Assembly (NCBI GenBank): GCA_015227615.1
Contig: JAALGZ010000013.1
Coordinates: 310,001 to 374,000 of the forward strand
Direction of reading: 5' to 3'
DNA from: Labyrinthula sp. Ha
Taxonomy: Eukaryota > Sar > Bigyra > Labyrinthulida > Labyrinthulaceae
Length of the DNA stretch: 64,000 nt
Shown: positions 1 to 9,934 of the stretch, piece after piece
Numbering within the stretch: position 1 is the first letter of the stretch
Layout of the letters: the number at the start of each line of letters is the position of its first letter
The notes under the pieces: generated by a model
Databases searched by the model: none
Seen by the model: the letters and a program-made list of their open reading frames with translations, nothing else
Told to the model about the DNA's origin: nothing
Position numbers and translations under genes: made by a program

Positions 1-489
1 TACGCTATATCAAAACTAGTTTTGTTCAGGAAGATTTTAAGTCCAAGAAGATTATAAAGGCATAATTATATTATTGGTAGGGCTCAAGAAAACAAAAGAT
101 ATATATCTTTTTTTTATGTTAACTTGGTGCTCGAACAGTTGTCAAAATGTCAAGCTCATCCAAAGAAAAACTCAGAAAATTTTCCTATAGAACGACAGTT
201 CACCCTGGGACATAATTGAGAACATTTGTCTTACAAATGGGGTTGGAAAGTATTGAACAACCAATATTCCAAAAAGGTATTAACCGTGAAGCTTCAAGGA
301 TTAAGGAATAGATACACAAGAATATTTTGATTTGGAAGAAAAAGGGAAGTGATTGAAGTTTTTTTTTATATTAAGGGTTAGGGTTGAGGACTGTTAATTA
401 ACATTAGCTGCGAATAGTACAATGGCAAGAATACATTTTCTTCAATTCGTTTCATCCTTGATCTATTCCTCAACGATAATTTAAACAAA
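1..489. other. No gene seen
   Basis: AT-rich sequence with no frame that looks coding. It may include the end of the decayed transposon that follows, but no terminal repeat was recognised. Confidence 0.4.
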
Positions 490-1975
490 AAATTTCATAA
501 AAATCTCCAGCGAAATGGTAGGTGATACATGTCACATAAATTAACCCTTTTTCAATCAAGACATTTAGTACATGCCCTGCACGGTAAGAAACACTTTCTC
601 CGCATGTCACAGCTGCAAGAAGAAACTATAGTCACATTCTTACCTCATGTTGTGAAACATGCTTTTCTTATGCTACGTCTGAAGTCACTTAAAATAAACT
701 TCTTATCCCCAAAATCTTCTAGGATTCAACAATTCTTCATAAACCACAACCCCATGAAATCCATATTAACAACGTCATCTGTAACAATATTATCCTGTAT
801 AAACAATCCTTTTAACTTGGAGAGGGATGCACCCGTATCCTTGCCTGTACTATTCCTATGGTAAGTTACAACTTCATTAAGAGTTCGGGGCTTCCACGTG
901 AATTTTAAGTTTCCATGTCTTTTGATGGCTGAGTGAAACAATTCAATCCTTGAACTGACGTTGTGTGAAAATATAAGGTAAACTTCTATCCACACCCAAT
1001 ACACTTTTTTTCAGTTCTTTAGCTTCTGTAGAGTAAGTTCCTTAGGGTCGTCTACGAAATTGACCTATTTATTTTCTGGATAAGCTCATCAAGATCCTCC
1101 TCTCTTGTGAAGTTACCAATTGCTTCATCACGAAAGCTAAGGGAAAATTCTTAAGTTCCCATACCCCCTAACACCAGATGTAGCTATGTTTAATGTTACA
1201 AAATAATACTTTCTTCGAGAAGAATGTGCTGCTCCAGTTTCCTTCACGGCTTTCTCAAAGGCGTTGCCCCAAGTTTTCATTATTACCCTCCCCCCCCAAT
1301 TTATTAAAGCCCAACCGTTTCAATTTTCTATCTGCCCCACACTTGCGTCACTCTCAATTGCCATGTACCCAAAGCTGGATATCTCTAGAAAGAAACATAT
1401 TCTGCAAGAAAGTGTTGCTACTGTTCCATAGTCACTCATCCTATGTGCTGATACTGCTTTGATACTGTCCCTAGAAATATCTTTTAACTTATTTTACTGT
1501 TTTTTTTTGCAGACTGGGTCTATTCAGAGTCACTTTACGTTCTTTCTGATAATCAAAACTCAGATCAACTCCGTCTTCCCGCTCTATATGCCCTTTAACA
1601 CAACTTGTTAACCTCTGAATTCTAGCAATTTCACTCTGGTTAGCTACTTTTATATTTTTTCATAATTCTATTCACCACTTCTTCATCAAACAAGATACTT
1701 GCAAAATCAGGATGTGGAATAAAACTTGCTGAAAAATTTCCCATGTCAGCTACTTTGAGTTGTTTAATCATTCTCAATCCTTCTTCTGATTCTTGATGAT
1801 ATATTCTTTGTTATTTTAAAGTGCTTAACCTCATGATTATATATTTTCTTATCGATTGTGATGAAAACATGCATAAATGTGTTACAAATTAACATAAGAC
1901 AAACCTCAAACGATAAATTCTTATCTACAATAATAGGACCCACGTTGTATGTAGCATAATATACCTGGAACAACT
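490..1975 (-). mobile_element. Decayed MULE-like DNA transposon (SWIM-type transposase remnant)
   Basis: The minus strand carries coding-like blocks in shifting frames that together resemble a Mutator-like transposase of the FAR1/ZSWIM kind. From the N-terminal side, a block at about 1,765-1,973 contains KNISSRIRRRIEND. Another at about 1,640-1,760 contains VADMGNFSASFIPHPDF. Blocks follow at about 1,510-1,640 and 1,150-1,300. At about 930-970 comes HNVSSRIELFHSAIKRHG, like the conserved N-x3-E-x2-H-x2-IKR element near the end of MULE transposases. At about 560-640 there is a C-x-C ... PCRAC stretch like a SWIM zinc finger whose final histidine is lost. Several stops and frame changes separate the blocks, so the copy is dead and fairly old. 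No terminal inverted repeat or target duplication was found, so both limits are approximate. The block at 2,050-2,286 on the same strand could be its N-terminal end but has no recognisable motif. Confidence 0.5.
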
Positions 1976-2289
1976 ATAGTTATTTATGGAAGACTTTCAG
2001 GAACAATGCACTCTCCAGGCTCATTGACTTCTCCTGGGCTCAGTTTTAATTAGGTAGTGGGAGAACAAAGGTATAACAATAAACCTTCAAAGCTAAGAAA
2101 TTGCATATACGTATCATGAGGTCTATTCCTCGTTGAGATTCTTATAAAATCTCGTCTCTCACCCAGTGTTGGGAAATATTTCAGCCATTTCCAGTATTTC
2201 TTTTTTAATTTTCTTAGAACTCGGTTAGAATCTCTTTGAGAAATCGTACTGCTCTTGCAGTGTTGATCCAAGGGATTGCTTCCCATTCA

Positions 2290-5200
2290 TGTTGTGGTAA
2301 CATCGAAAAGAAATCAAAGTATTTTATTTCTAATCTTTTACAATTTTTATTCCGGTTATAACTATCCTAGTGTACATTCCCTTTAAAGGTTTTTTATTGT
2401 GATCAGTGGTCAATTTTTGTATCCCGTCATGGAACTAATATTTCATAAAATAATATTTTGTTCTATAATCAAACATATTTTTTTTGAAATTGCTCCTAAA
2501 TTACATTCATTGTGAAGACCTGGTAAGAAACAAGAGAGATTATTTAATGAAATAAACTTTTGATACAGATATGTCTTTTTGAAAAGGGTATAATAAACAA
2601 TGATGTGTATACTTACATGTTTAGAAGCCCAACTATATTCAATAAGGAGAATGGAACAACACTATGTATCCCTTTGAACCTTGCATAAATTAGTGTTTAT
2701 TAGGTTTCACATTCAATATTGAAATAATTTAATTTGAAGGAGGTGTGTGATGTATTCTCCGGGGTTATATTAATGGTAACCCTGACAATAAACTTGTGTT
2801 ACTGTGACAGTCTTGTACAATATATCTAAGAATAAACCAACGAACCTGGACTTCTTTGTTACCTTTGTTGATGACGCTATTTACTCCAAGGTTACCTTTG
2901 TATAGGGAACTATTTTTCCGAAAAGAGATTATTTATGTCGTCGTTATTTTTGCCGGATGTGCAGTGCATATCGATGAAGATTTAAGTATTGACACTGAGC
3001 TTTATTTATATGGACCTGGGTTAAATAGAACTGTTCTTATGAAAAATTTGAGTCATGCGGATATTAATTAAATTGCTAGTGGTGTATCTAGACCTGTCAC
3101 ACTTAAGAAAAATAAGGAAATTTTAACAATATTATGGAGATCAAAGCAAACTGAAATGTCCAAACTACATGAAAAATTAAAAATGTAGAGCACGAGCACG
3201 TATTAATGGTAGAAATATTTTTTTTGCAAATATAAATGCATATAATTATACACGTCCGAATCATCGATATTTAGCTGGTGTTGTACAGCCAAAGATTTGT
3301 CGGGTGGTTGAATTTAACTTTTGTGTAAGGATATATATGTATATTCAAAATTCCATATTTTCTCAAGCATATAGGATGGATTTGAGAATTTCAATATTTG
3401 GCAGTTTAGTATCACCAAAAGGGTCATGACTTAACATTGAGGAAAGCATATATTCACGGCTTTTTAGTGTCAAATATAAGAAAGGCTGAGTTGATTAGCT
3501 GAGCGAAGGAAAAGAAGCCACTGGATTTCATGAAAGGACGAAACCCAGTACACTTGGATTAGGAGATTAAAAGCGAGATTAAAAAACGAGATTAAAAAAG
3601 GAGATTAAGATTAAATTTTATAATTCAAGATGTTAAATTATTGATAAAGTAACTGTTGTTGGAGGATTATATGCTTTGCACATTCTTTCTACATTTCCTT
3701 TACAATTTGGATTTTCTTGATTACTCAAAGTTAAGTTCAGACACAAGTGGCATTAGCACTATCTCTCCAAAGCTACCACATGGAATATTATTCAGCCCAG
3801 CCTGTATCTTGCGCATGGCAGCATACGTTTGCGTCTAACCTTCTTCTTATTATTTAAGTCCCCATAACCTCTAATATTCAGTGAGATATATTGCAAGTTT
3901 TCTCTCTAGTCTTATGACAGCACTATTTAAGTTGACAGTAGCTACTTCTACCTTGAAACCACCCCATATGTCTGATTATTTCCGCTCTGACTCTATGGTG
4001 TAGTTTTACACTGAGGAAGGTTTTCGTATCTCTATATACTTGTAGATTTCGCTTTTCTGGTGTACTTCGCTCGACAAAGAAATACACTCTAGTTAAACGC
4101 CTGGGTGAATTACAATGTACATTCCAACAAGAGCAGTTATACATACTATATTGGCTCTTGTTCATTTTTTTAGAAGATGAAGCAATTATAATTTTGACTT
4201 TATCACGATGGCCGACACTCCATAGATGTTACTACCAAGCCTTTTTCTAGCCACACATCGATTCATCAACTTAATGTCAATTAAACTAAAGCTTTCTACC
4301 ACATTTTTTATTACAAAGCTGTTGCTCTCTGTTTTTTTCTAATGTGATTTCAAAAGGTCTAAAAACACTTAGTTCATTTTGAGCTACAACCTGAACCAAT
4401 GCACTAGATTTTATAATACACTTCAAAGAATTTTATATGTTAATAGCGATGTAAAAGAAGTAAATTTGCTTCTATGTTTTACAAAAGAAGTAGAGTAGCT
4501 CCATGTATATTCAAAAATATTTTGATTTTTTCTTTGAAAATCCTGTTGCAATTATTAAAGAGAATTCTCAACACAACCCCTGAGAAACTTATCAAGAGCG
4601 GTAGTTGTATCAAAGTTGAAAAGGATGACCTTTCTATACTATCTTCTAAACTCCAATATGCCATTAGCTCTTATACTTTTCTTGTCAGAATCAATGAATC
4701 ACATAGAATGTCTGGAATATCTCACATGAGGCATCTACATTCTGCTGCAGCTTTAGTTAATACAACACTGTCCACTTGTATTAGTATCTGGGAATTTCAC
4801 AACCCTTTTTTTGGACATCTTATGACATTTCATTTAGCTTATGCTTCCATCAATGTATAACTAAAGCTGATAGCTTTGAGAAAACCAACGACATTCATAC
4901 GAAATGTATCAAGAAGATGACACCGGGTTAGCCCGTTGGTTGTATTAGTTTGAATATGAACCCCAATGTATTGTTCTCATTCTAGTTTCCAGGGGCTCCG
5001 ACAATGACATCTAGGTAAGTAATGTCTTCAGTTCCGAAGCTATCCCGGCAAAACTAATGGATTTCCTCTCCTTATACACATTCTTAATGTTATTTATTAA
5101 AATATAGCTACATTAATTCACTGGTTCCCTAATCATCTTGAGCAAACTCTGAGCTTTAAAAAAATATCTTGGGAACAAGAATCGGTAAAACTCATGTGCA

Positions 5201-5764
5201 GAACAACACCGGATGGTGAGATTCTTGTGTAAGCAAAACTTAAGGTCTTAAAAACTTGGTTCTTCTTCAATATGCTGTTGAATCTGTTTCTTCAAAGCTC
5301 CAAATCACTGACCTTATTTTAATCTCGATCTTTATAGAGAATGTCACAATATTGTAGGACTTTTCTCAAGATTAAGCTCAAACATTGTGCCAAACCTTCT
5401 TTAAATTGTTGCTTTTTAACTCTTTTGAGAAAGTTCTCCTATATACCGTAAGGTAGTGAAGATGTAAGTGCCAAACTTCTCTATGCCATCTACCTTAACA
5501 TAAAAAGGCGCATGACCAGAATTTAATTCTGTACCTAAATCATCCCCCCTGTTTTTTCAATTTTATTCTATTTGTCGTAATTGTGCAAGCAAAACAGTTT
5601 TCAGTGGTGCTTATCTATCTTCGATAGATAAACTCTCTAGCTCCAGTCCTATTTCACCATATCATCCAACTTGTTGGGCTCATTTAACTAGTTGAAAGGT
5701 GTTTTCATTTATTGAAGTTACTAATGCTTTGGTTTTATGAGCGTTTCGGACCGTGTTTCGTACA
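2290..5764. other. Long stretch without a recognisable gene
   Basis: No open frame here shows a known motif. Short open stretches exist (2,856-3,071 plus strand, 4,474-4,860 plus strand, 3,923-4,165 minus strand), but their composition follows the AT-rich background. A short tandem repeat lies at 3,562-3,612. Some of this may be eroded transposon sequence. Confidence 0.4.
3562..3612. repeat. Short tandem repeat, GAGATTAAAA-type unit
   Basis: Four imperfect copies of a unit of roughly 12-14 bp beginning GAGATTAA, separated by one to six variable bases and ending in GAGATTAAGATTAA. It looks like a small minisatellite. No gene overlaps it. Confidence 0.7.
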
Positions 5765-5772
5765 CACATGCA
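5765..5772. repeat. Left copy of 8-bp target duplication of the MITE
   Basis: CACATGCA. It pairs with CACGTGTA at 6,248-6,255, with six of eight bases identical. Confidence 0.6.
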
Positions 5773-6247
5773 TAGGGATGGGATTTGATGAATTTTATCA
5801 ATAATTATTTGGTAATTGTTTTGATTCGTGGTATCAATAAAAGAATTGGGATCTTGATTTTTATCAAATAATTTTGATTTGATGTTGATTATCAGTTGAT
5901 CATCAAAATAAAGCCGAAGTATGCGACCCTGATTTAAATTTCAAAAAATTTCTTACTTATTTTCTGACCGTGCAAGAATCTTTAAAAACTTGCTACAGGA
6001 CATGGGAATAATCCGGAAATAGAATGTTGTTAGGCCATGTGGCTAATTTCTTAAAATTGTGCGTAGGGTATAAAAATTATTTTTCTTGCTATGTAGTCCA
6101 TTGCCTTGTGACGCAGTGTTGAATTCATAATAAATTAATTATCAATCATCAAACAAAATGGTTAGAGAATTATCAGAATCAATCAAGAAGAAAAATATAG
6201 ACAAAATGTTTATCGATAAATTATCAATATATCAAATCCCATTCCTA
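5773..6247. mobile_element. hAT-type MITE (475 bp)
   Basis: The left end reads TAGGGATGGGATTTGAT. The reverse complement of the right end reads TAGGAATGGGATTTGAT, so 16 of 17 terminal bases match. The TAGGG-TGGG start is typical of hAT-superfamily ends. The flanks CACATGCA (5,765-5,772) and CACGTGTA (6,248-6,255) are an 8-bp duplication with two transitions, again the hAT length. The interior is AT-rich, rich in ATCAA and TTGAT words, and has no transposase frame. It is therefore a non-autonomous miniature element of moderate age. It ends about 76 bp before the fucosyltransferase start codon and so sits in that gene's promoter or 5' leader. Confidence 0.75.
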
Positions 6248-6255
6248 CACGTGTA
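6248..6255. repeat. Right copy of 8-bp target duplication of the MITE
   Basis: CACGTGTA, immediately after the right terminal inverted repeat. The two differences from the left copy are both transitions, as expected for aging after insertion. Confidence 0.6.
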
Positions 6256-6323
6256 TAAGAATCAACCGCTTTATTGATATCAATACTAAAATATCACAAT
6301 GGTGAATTACTGGATATTTCAAA

Positions 6324-7958
6324 ATGAACAATGCAACAAACAACCAAATGGGATCTTTGTTTAAGAATCAGAATAAACTGCATAAACTAAGATCAGAAGC
6401 ATCAAAGCGCCAGAATATAGATCAAAAAGTAAAACTTATATATCTATTGATAATTTTTTCTTTTCTCGGAGCTTGCACACTCCTTTTCCTCTCAAGTTCC
6501 CTTGGCTCTCTCGGAACTCCGCAAATAACACAGACTCACTCTATAGAAACAATCTTTTCTAACCCAAACGAACAAAAATTAGCCCCATCAAATGCAGAAA
6601 TAAAAAATATAATCCCTTCAAGTTTAGAAGAAATAAAAAATACACTATTCTACTTCGACTTAAACACGACAAAGCTTCAAAAAAGGTACAATAATTTACA
6701 CCAGCCCACCGGCTTAGCAGGCAGCAAATACGTACTATTTGGAACAGACTGTGGCGGATTCAATAATATACGGATGGCTTTTGAATATTTTGTACTGGTT
6801 GCTTGGCTTACTGGACGAACCCTAGTCCTTCCACCTCCCGAAGGATGGTACTTACTTGATTTTGGCAAATTCGCAAGAATGAAACCTGAGCATGGAGCTG
6901 AGAGGACAACGACGTATGATTATATGTTTGATATTGAAGACTTGAAAAAATCCGTACCCGTAATTACAGCCAGCGAGTTCGTAGCTCTAGAGAAAGAAAC
7001 ACTGGTTCTTCCAGAAAGCTTAGTTCAAGGCTTTGAAAAGAAGCAGAGCATGAAAGAAGAATATAAGTCTTACATAAGAGAAGATGAACCTTCAAATCCA
7101 AATAAGTTTTTACTTGAATGGGCACCTTTGCGGTATATAATTTACTTCCCTTCAATTGCAGAAGTGGAAAAGAAGAGAAAACCTGAAGCCACTTTTATTC
7201 ATCATCGTACTCCAATTGAATTCACACCAGAAATTACTCAGTCCAATTTGATTGTATTTCCTTCTTGCAAGAATAATGAAAATGCAAGATATTTAGGCCA
7301 AGTTGCTGCTTTTGCTGCTTTTTCCGATGAGCACCTTGAGCGAAGTTATAAGCTAATTCTCCGGGATAACATTCACTACAGCAGAGAAGTTTTTGAGTTG
7401 GCAGCAAAAATTATTTTTCTTAGCAAAAGTTTAGATCTATTTACTTATTCTTCGATGCATTTACGTAGAAATGAGTTGCAGTATAAAGAAGTGTTCTTAA
7501 CCTCTGAAAAAACAGTAAAAAACATAGAACCAATTTTAAAACCAGGAGATTTTCTTTCGAAGAATTCTAAGCGAAGGACGCTTTACATCGCTACTGATGA
7601 AAAAGATGAAGATTTTTTCACAGAGTTCAAGAAATTCTACAAGGTCGTTCGGTGGGATGAAGTATTAAGTGAAGTCAGAGAGAAAGATCCAGAGTTTGAG
7701 GTTCCGAGAAAACTTGAAGGTAGTGTTGAACAAGTCTTATGTGCTGCTGGAGATGTTTTTTTTGGCACTTTGGAGAGTACTTTCTCAAGTTATATTTTTC
7801 GACTTCGTGGGTATATGAACGCTCCAAGTACTGAAGTTTACTTTCACACCTTAGAATACACAGGAAATGTGGAACAGGATCGTAAAGTCACTTATAGCAG
7901 AAAGCCTATTAAAGGGCAGATATATAAATCCGAGTTTCCTTCAATATGGGATTTTTAG
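6324..7958 (+). CDS. O-fucosyltransferase-like type II membrane glycosyltransferase
   Basis: An intronless 544-residue protein. A basic cytoplasmic tail of about 36 residues precedes one hydrophobic segment (about 37-58), giving a type II Golgi or ER anchor followed by a stem and a lumenal catalytic region. Residues 139-171 hold GTDCGGFNNIR and TGRTLVLPP, like the nucleotide-sugar entry motif of GDP-fucose protein O-fucosyltransferases (G-G-x-N-N-x-R, then R-T-L-V-x-P-P). About residue 380 is SSMHLRRNE, matching the conserved arginine region that contacts GDP-fucose. Near the C-terminus are YIATDEKDEDFF and FFGTLESTFSSYIFRLRG, the usual late motifs of the family. The likely role is transfer of fucose or another sugar to glycoproteins in the secretory pathway. 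The exact acceptor cannot be read from sequence. The start is the first ATG of the frame. A MITE lies directly upstream, and the gene converges on clpX with a 320-bp gap. Confidence 0.8.
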   Translation: MNNATNNQMGSLFKNQNKLHKLRSEASKRQNIDQKVKLIYLLIIFSFLGACTLLFLSSSLGSLGTPQITQTHSIETIFSNPNEQKLAPSNAEIKNIIPSSLEEIKNTLFYFDLNTTKLQKRYNNLHQPTGLAGSKYVLFGTDCGGFNNIRMAFEYFVLVAWLTGRTLVLPPPEGWYLLDFGKFARMKPEHGAERTTTYDYMFDIEDLKKSVPVITASEFVALEKETLVLPESLVQGFEKKQSMKEEYKSYIREDEPSNPNKFLLEWAPLRYIIYFPSIAEVEKKRKPEATFIHHRTPIEFTPEITQSNLIVFPSCKNNENARYLGQVAAFAAFSDEHLERSYKLILRDNIHYSREVFELAAKIIFLSKSLDLFTYSSMHLRRNELQYKEVFLTSEKTVKNIEPILKPGDFLSKNSKRRTLYIATDEKDEDFFTEFKKFYKVVRWDEVLSEVREKDPEFEVPRKLEGSVEQVLCAAGDVFFGTLESTFSSYIFRLRGYMNAPSTEVYFHTLEYTGNVEQDRKVTYSRKPIKGQIYKSEFPSIWDF

Positions 7959-8278
7959 CTTGGTATATCCTCAGAGAGCATATTTTGGTACTCGTATTCC
8001 TGTTTCTCAAAATATAAGCGATATAAAGTATTTATTGCGTAAATTTCCTCTCTCTTTCTTCGCTTTTGCGATAGCTCAATGTAATATCTTTTCATTATCT
8101 GTTGATGCCAAAATTTTGAGTTCTTGTGCTTCTTATCCATTTAAGAGAAACGATCAAGTTTTCAAGTACAATAATAATAAAAAAAAGAAACAAGGAAGCA
8201 GTAATCAGCACTATTTACTCTCTACAAGACTAGCCCGCTCTGTACAAAATATTTATACAAATTTTAATCCACTCAAAC
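7959..8278. other. Convergent intergenic spacer
   Basis: A 320-bp spacer holding the 3' ends of the fucosyltransferase and ClpX genes. No motif stands out. Confidence 0.6.
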
Positions 8279-9934
8279 TCAAACATATGCCTGCAGCTTC
8301 ATCTCTGTGTTTTCACTGTTTATGCATAGTGGATCTGTGTTTCCCGCAATCACATCCTTATTTAAAACAATCTTTTCCACCCCATCTTCCTTTAACTCAG
8401 GTAAGTTGAAATTAGTATCAAGTAAAATAGATTCCACTACATTTTTTAATCCCCGAGCACCAGTCCCTTTCTCTTTTGCCTTGACTGCAATTTCTCTAAT
8501 GGCACTTTCTTCGAAAACAAGTTGAACCCCATATTGACTGAATAGAAGTTCGTATTGCTTAACAATGCTATTTTGAGGTTCAACCAAGGCCTGAGCAAGT
8601 TGATCCACCGTAAGTTCCTTAGTGCTGACCACATGTGAGAATCTCCCAATGAACTCAGGAATCAGTCCATACTCTACTAAGTCCTCACTGGCGATCTGTT
8701 TCATGTATTTGTTCAACTTAATCTCCTCCGCTTCTTTCTCCTTACCTGGTTCTATAATCTCAGCATCGTCACCTGAAAATCCAATAGCCGCTTTTGGTTC
8801 TAATCTATCCTTCACAATCCGATCTATTTCAGCAAATGCACCTCCACAAATAAAAAGAATATTTGTGGTATCTATTTCAACTCCGCCAGATCCTTTATTA
8901 CCTTGTTTGGTCTGTAAATTAACCTTGCTCCCCTCTAATAACTTTAACAATGCTTGTTGTACTCCTTCCCCACTGACATCTCTTCCATTCAAAGATCCCC
9001 CTGATCCCCGTCTGGCTAGTTTGTCTACTTCATCGAGGTACACAATCCCTCGTTCTGTCTTTGCCTTATCTTCTCCACTGGCAACATATAACCTTTTTAT
9101 GATACTTTCGACGTCATCACCTATATATCCTGCTTGAGTTAGTGAGGTGGCGTCAAAGATGACGAAAGGAACCTCGGCAAGATCCGCCAATGTCTTAGCA
9201 AGCAGTGTTTTACCACTTCCTGTACTTCCAGCTAGCAAAACATTACTCTTATCAATCTTAACCTTCGATTCATCTATACCTTCACTGAAATAAAGTGCTT
9301 CTTGGCTAGAAGGTTGTTGCTCTAGCTCAGCTACGTGCAGATGATTACTCAAAGAAACAGAGAGAACCTTTTTAACATGCGTCTGTCCAATTACATGCTT
9401 TTGCAATCCATTAAAGATTTGTTTAGGAGTAAGTTTAGTTGCAGGTGGGGGTCGAAAATTAGCTACATTTTGTGTTGATGCAGGTTCGTACGGTGTCTGT
9501 TGTAAAGGAAGCCCCCGACCCGAATTCAGCTGTCGCATAGAGGCTTCATTAAAAGGATAAAAAAACTCATCACTATATGTAGGATCCTTGTAATCGTTAT
9601 TTCCCATTGGAAATCCACTTTCCCTTTTCCTTAAACTTGATTTCATCCCAGTGCAGTTACAGAAGAGATCAAAATTAGGAAATCTGGCAAGAGATGACGG
9701 CATAACAGGCTTCCTACATTTAGGGCAAACGACGTTAGATCCTTCTTTCCAGTTCGAGGAGAAATTTTTTCTTCCATGAAGGTTCGTGTCATTTGTTCCA
9801 TCTCCTTCTGTTGAAAAGTATCGAGAAGATTGGCTAATAAACAGCTGCGTTTCTCTTAATCTACTGCTGTGGCTAGCTCGTGAACACTTATATTTATGCA
9901 TGCTTCTTCCCACTCTAATTGGAATTCTTAACAT
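8279..9934 (-). CDS. CLPX: Mitochondrial ATP-dependent protease ATPase subunit ClpX
   Basis: An intronless 551-residue AAA+ unfoldase. The N-terminus is basic and Ser/Arg-rich and ends in SRYFSTEG around residues 36-43, which resembles a mitochondrial processing site. A cysteine cluster, C70-x2-C73 ... C92-x-C94, is a ClpX-type zinc-binding N-domain. After a linker, VIGQ (181-184) opens the AAA+ module. Walker A is GSTGSGKT (235-242), Walker B is IVYLDEVD (297-304), and the arginine-finger region is LIPEFIGRF. IGF at 385-387 is the loop that docks ClpX on ClpP, and GARGLKN is sensor 2. All catalytic parts are present, so the protein should unfold matrix substrates for ClpP. No clpP gene is in the window. 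Bacterial ClpX is about 420 residues; the extra length is the targeting region and the linker after the zinc domain. Identification is secure. Confidence 0.95.
   Translation of the reverse strand: MLRIPIRVGRSMHKYKCSRASHSSRLRETQLFISQSSRYFSTEGDGTNDTNLHGRKNFSSNWKEGSNVVCPKCRKPVMPSSLARFPNFDLFCNCTGMKSSLRKRESGFPMGNNDYKDPTYSDEFFYPFNEASMRQLNSGRGLPLQQTPYEPASTQNVANFRPPPATKLTPKQIFNGLQKHVIGQTHVKKVLSVSLSNHLHVAELEQQPSSQEALYFSEGIDESKVKIDKSNVLLAGSTGSGKTLLAKTLADLAEVPFVIFDATSLTQAGYIGDDVESIIKRLYVASGEDKAKTERGIVYLDEVDKLARRGSGGSLNGRDVSGEGVQQALLKLLEGSKVNLQTKQGNKGSGGVEIDTTNILFICGGAFAEIDRIVKDRLEPKAAIGFSGDDAEIIEPGKEKEAEEIKLNKYMKQIASEDLVEYGLIPEFIGRFSHVVSTKELTVDQLAQALVEPQNSIVKQYELLFSQYGVQLVFEESAIREIAVKAKEKGTGARGLKNVVESILLDTNFNLPELKEDGVEKIVLNKDVIAGNTDPLCINSENTEMKLQAYV

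Noticed and set aside
4474-4860. A 128-codon plus-strand frame
   Set aside because: No recognisable domain and composition like the surrounding gene-free DNA. It could be transposon debris, but nothing supports a family.
7867-8409. A 180-codon plus-strand frame overlapping two genes
   Set aside because: It covers the end of the fucosyltransferase in another frame and the end of ClpX antisense, and shows no domain.
8622-9137. A 171-codon plus-strand frame inside ClpX
   Set aside because: Antisense shadow of a strongly conserved AAA+ domain.
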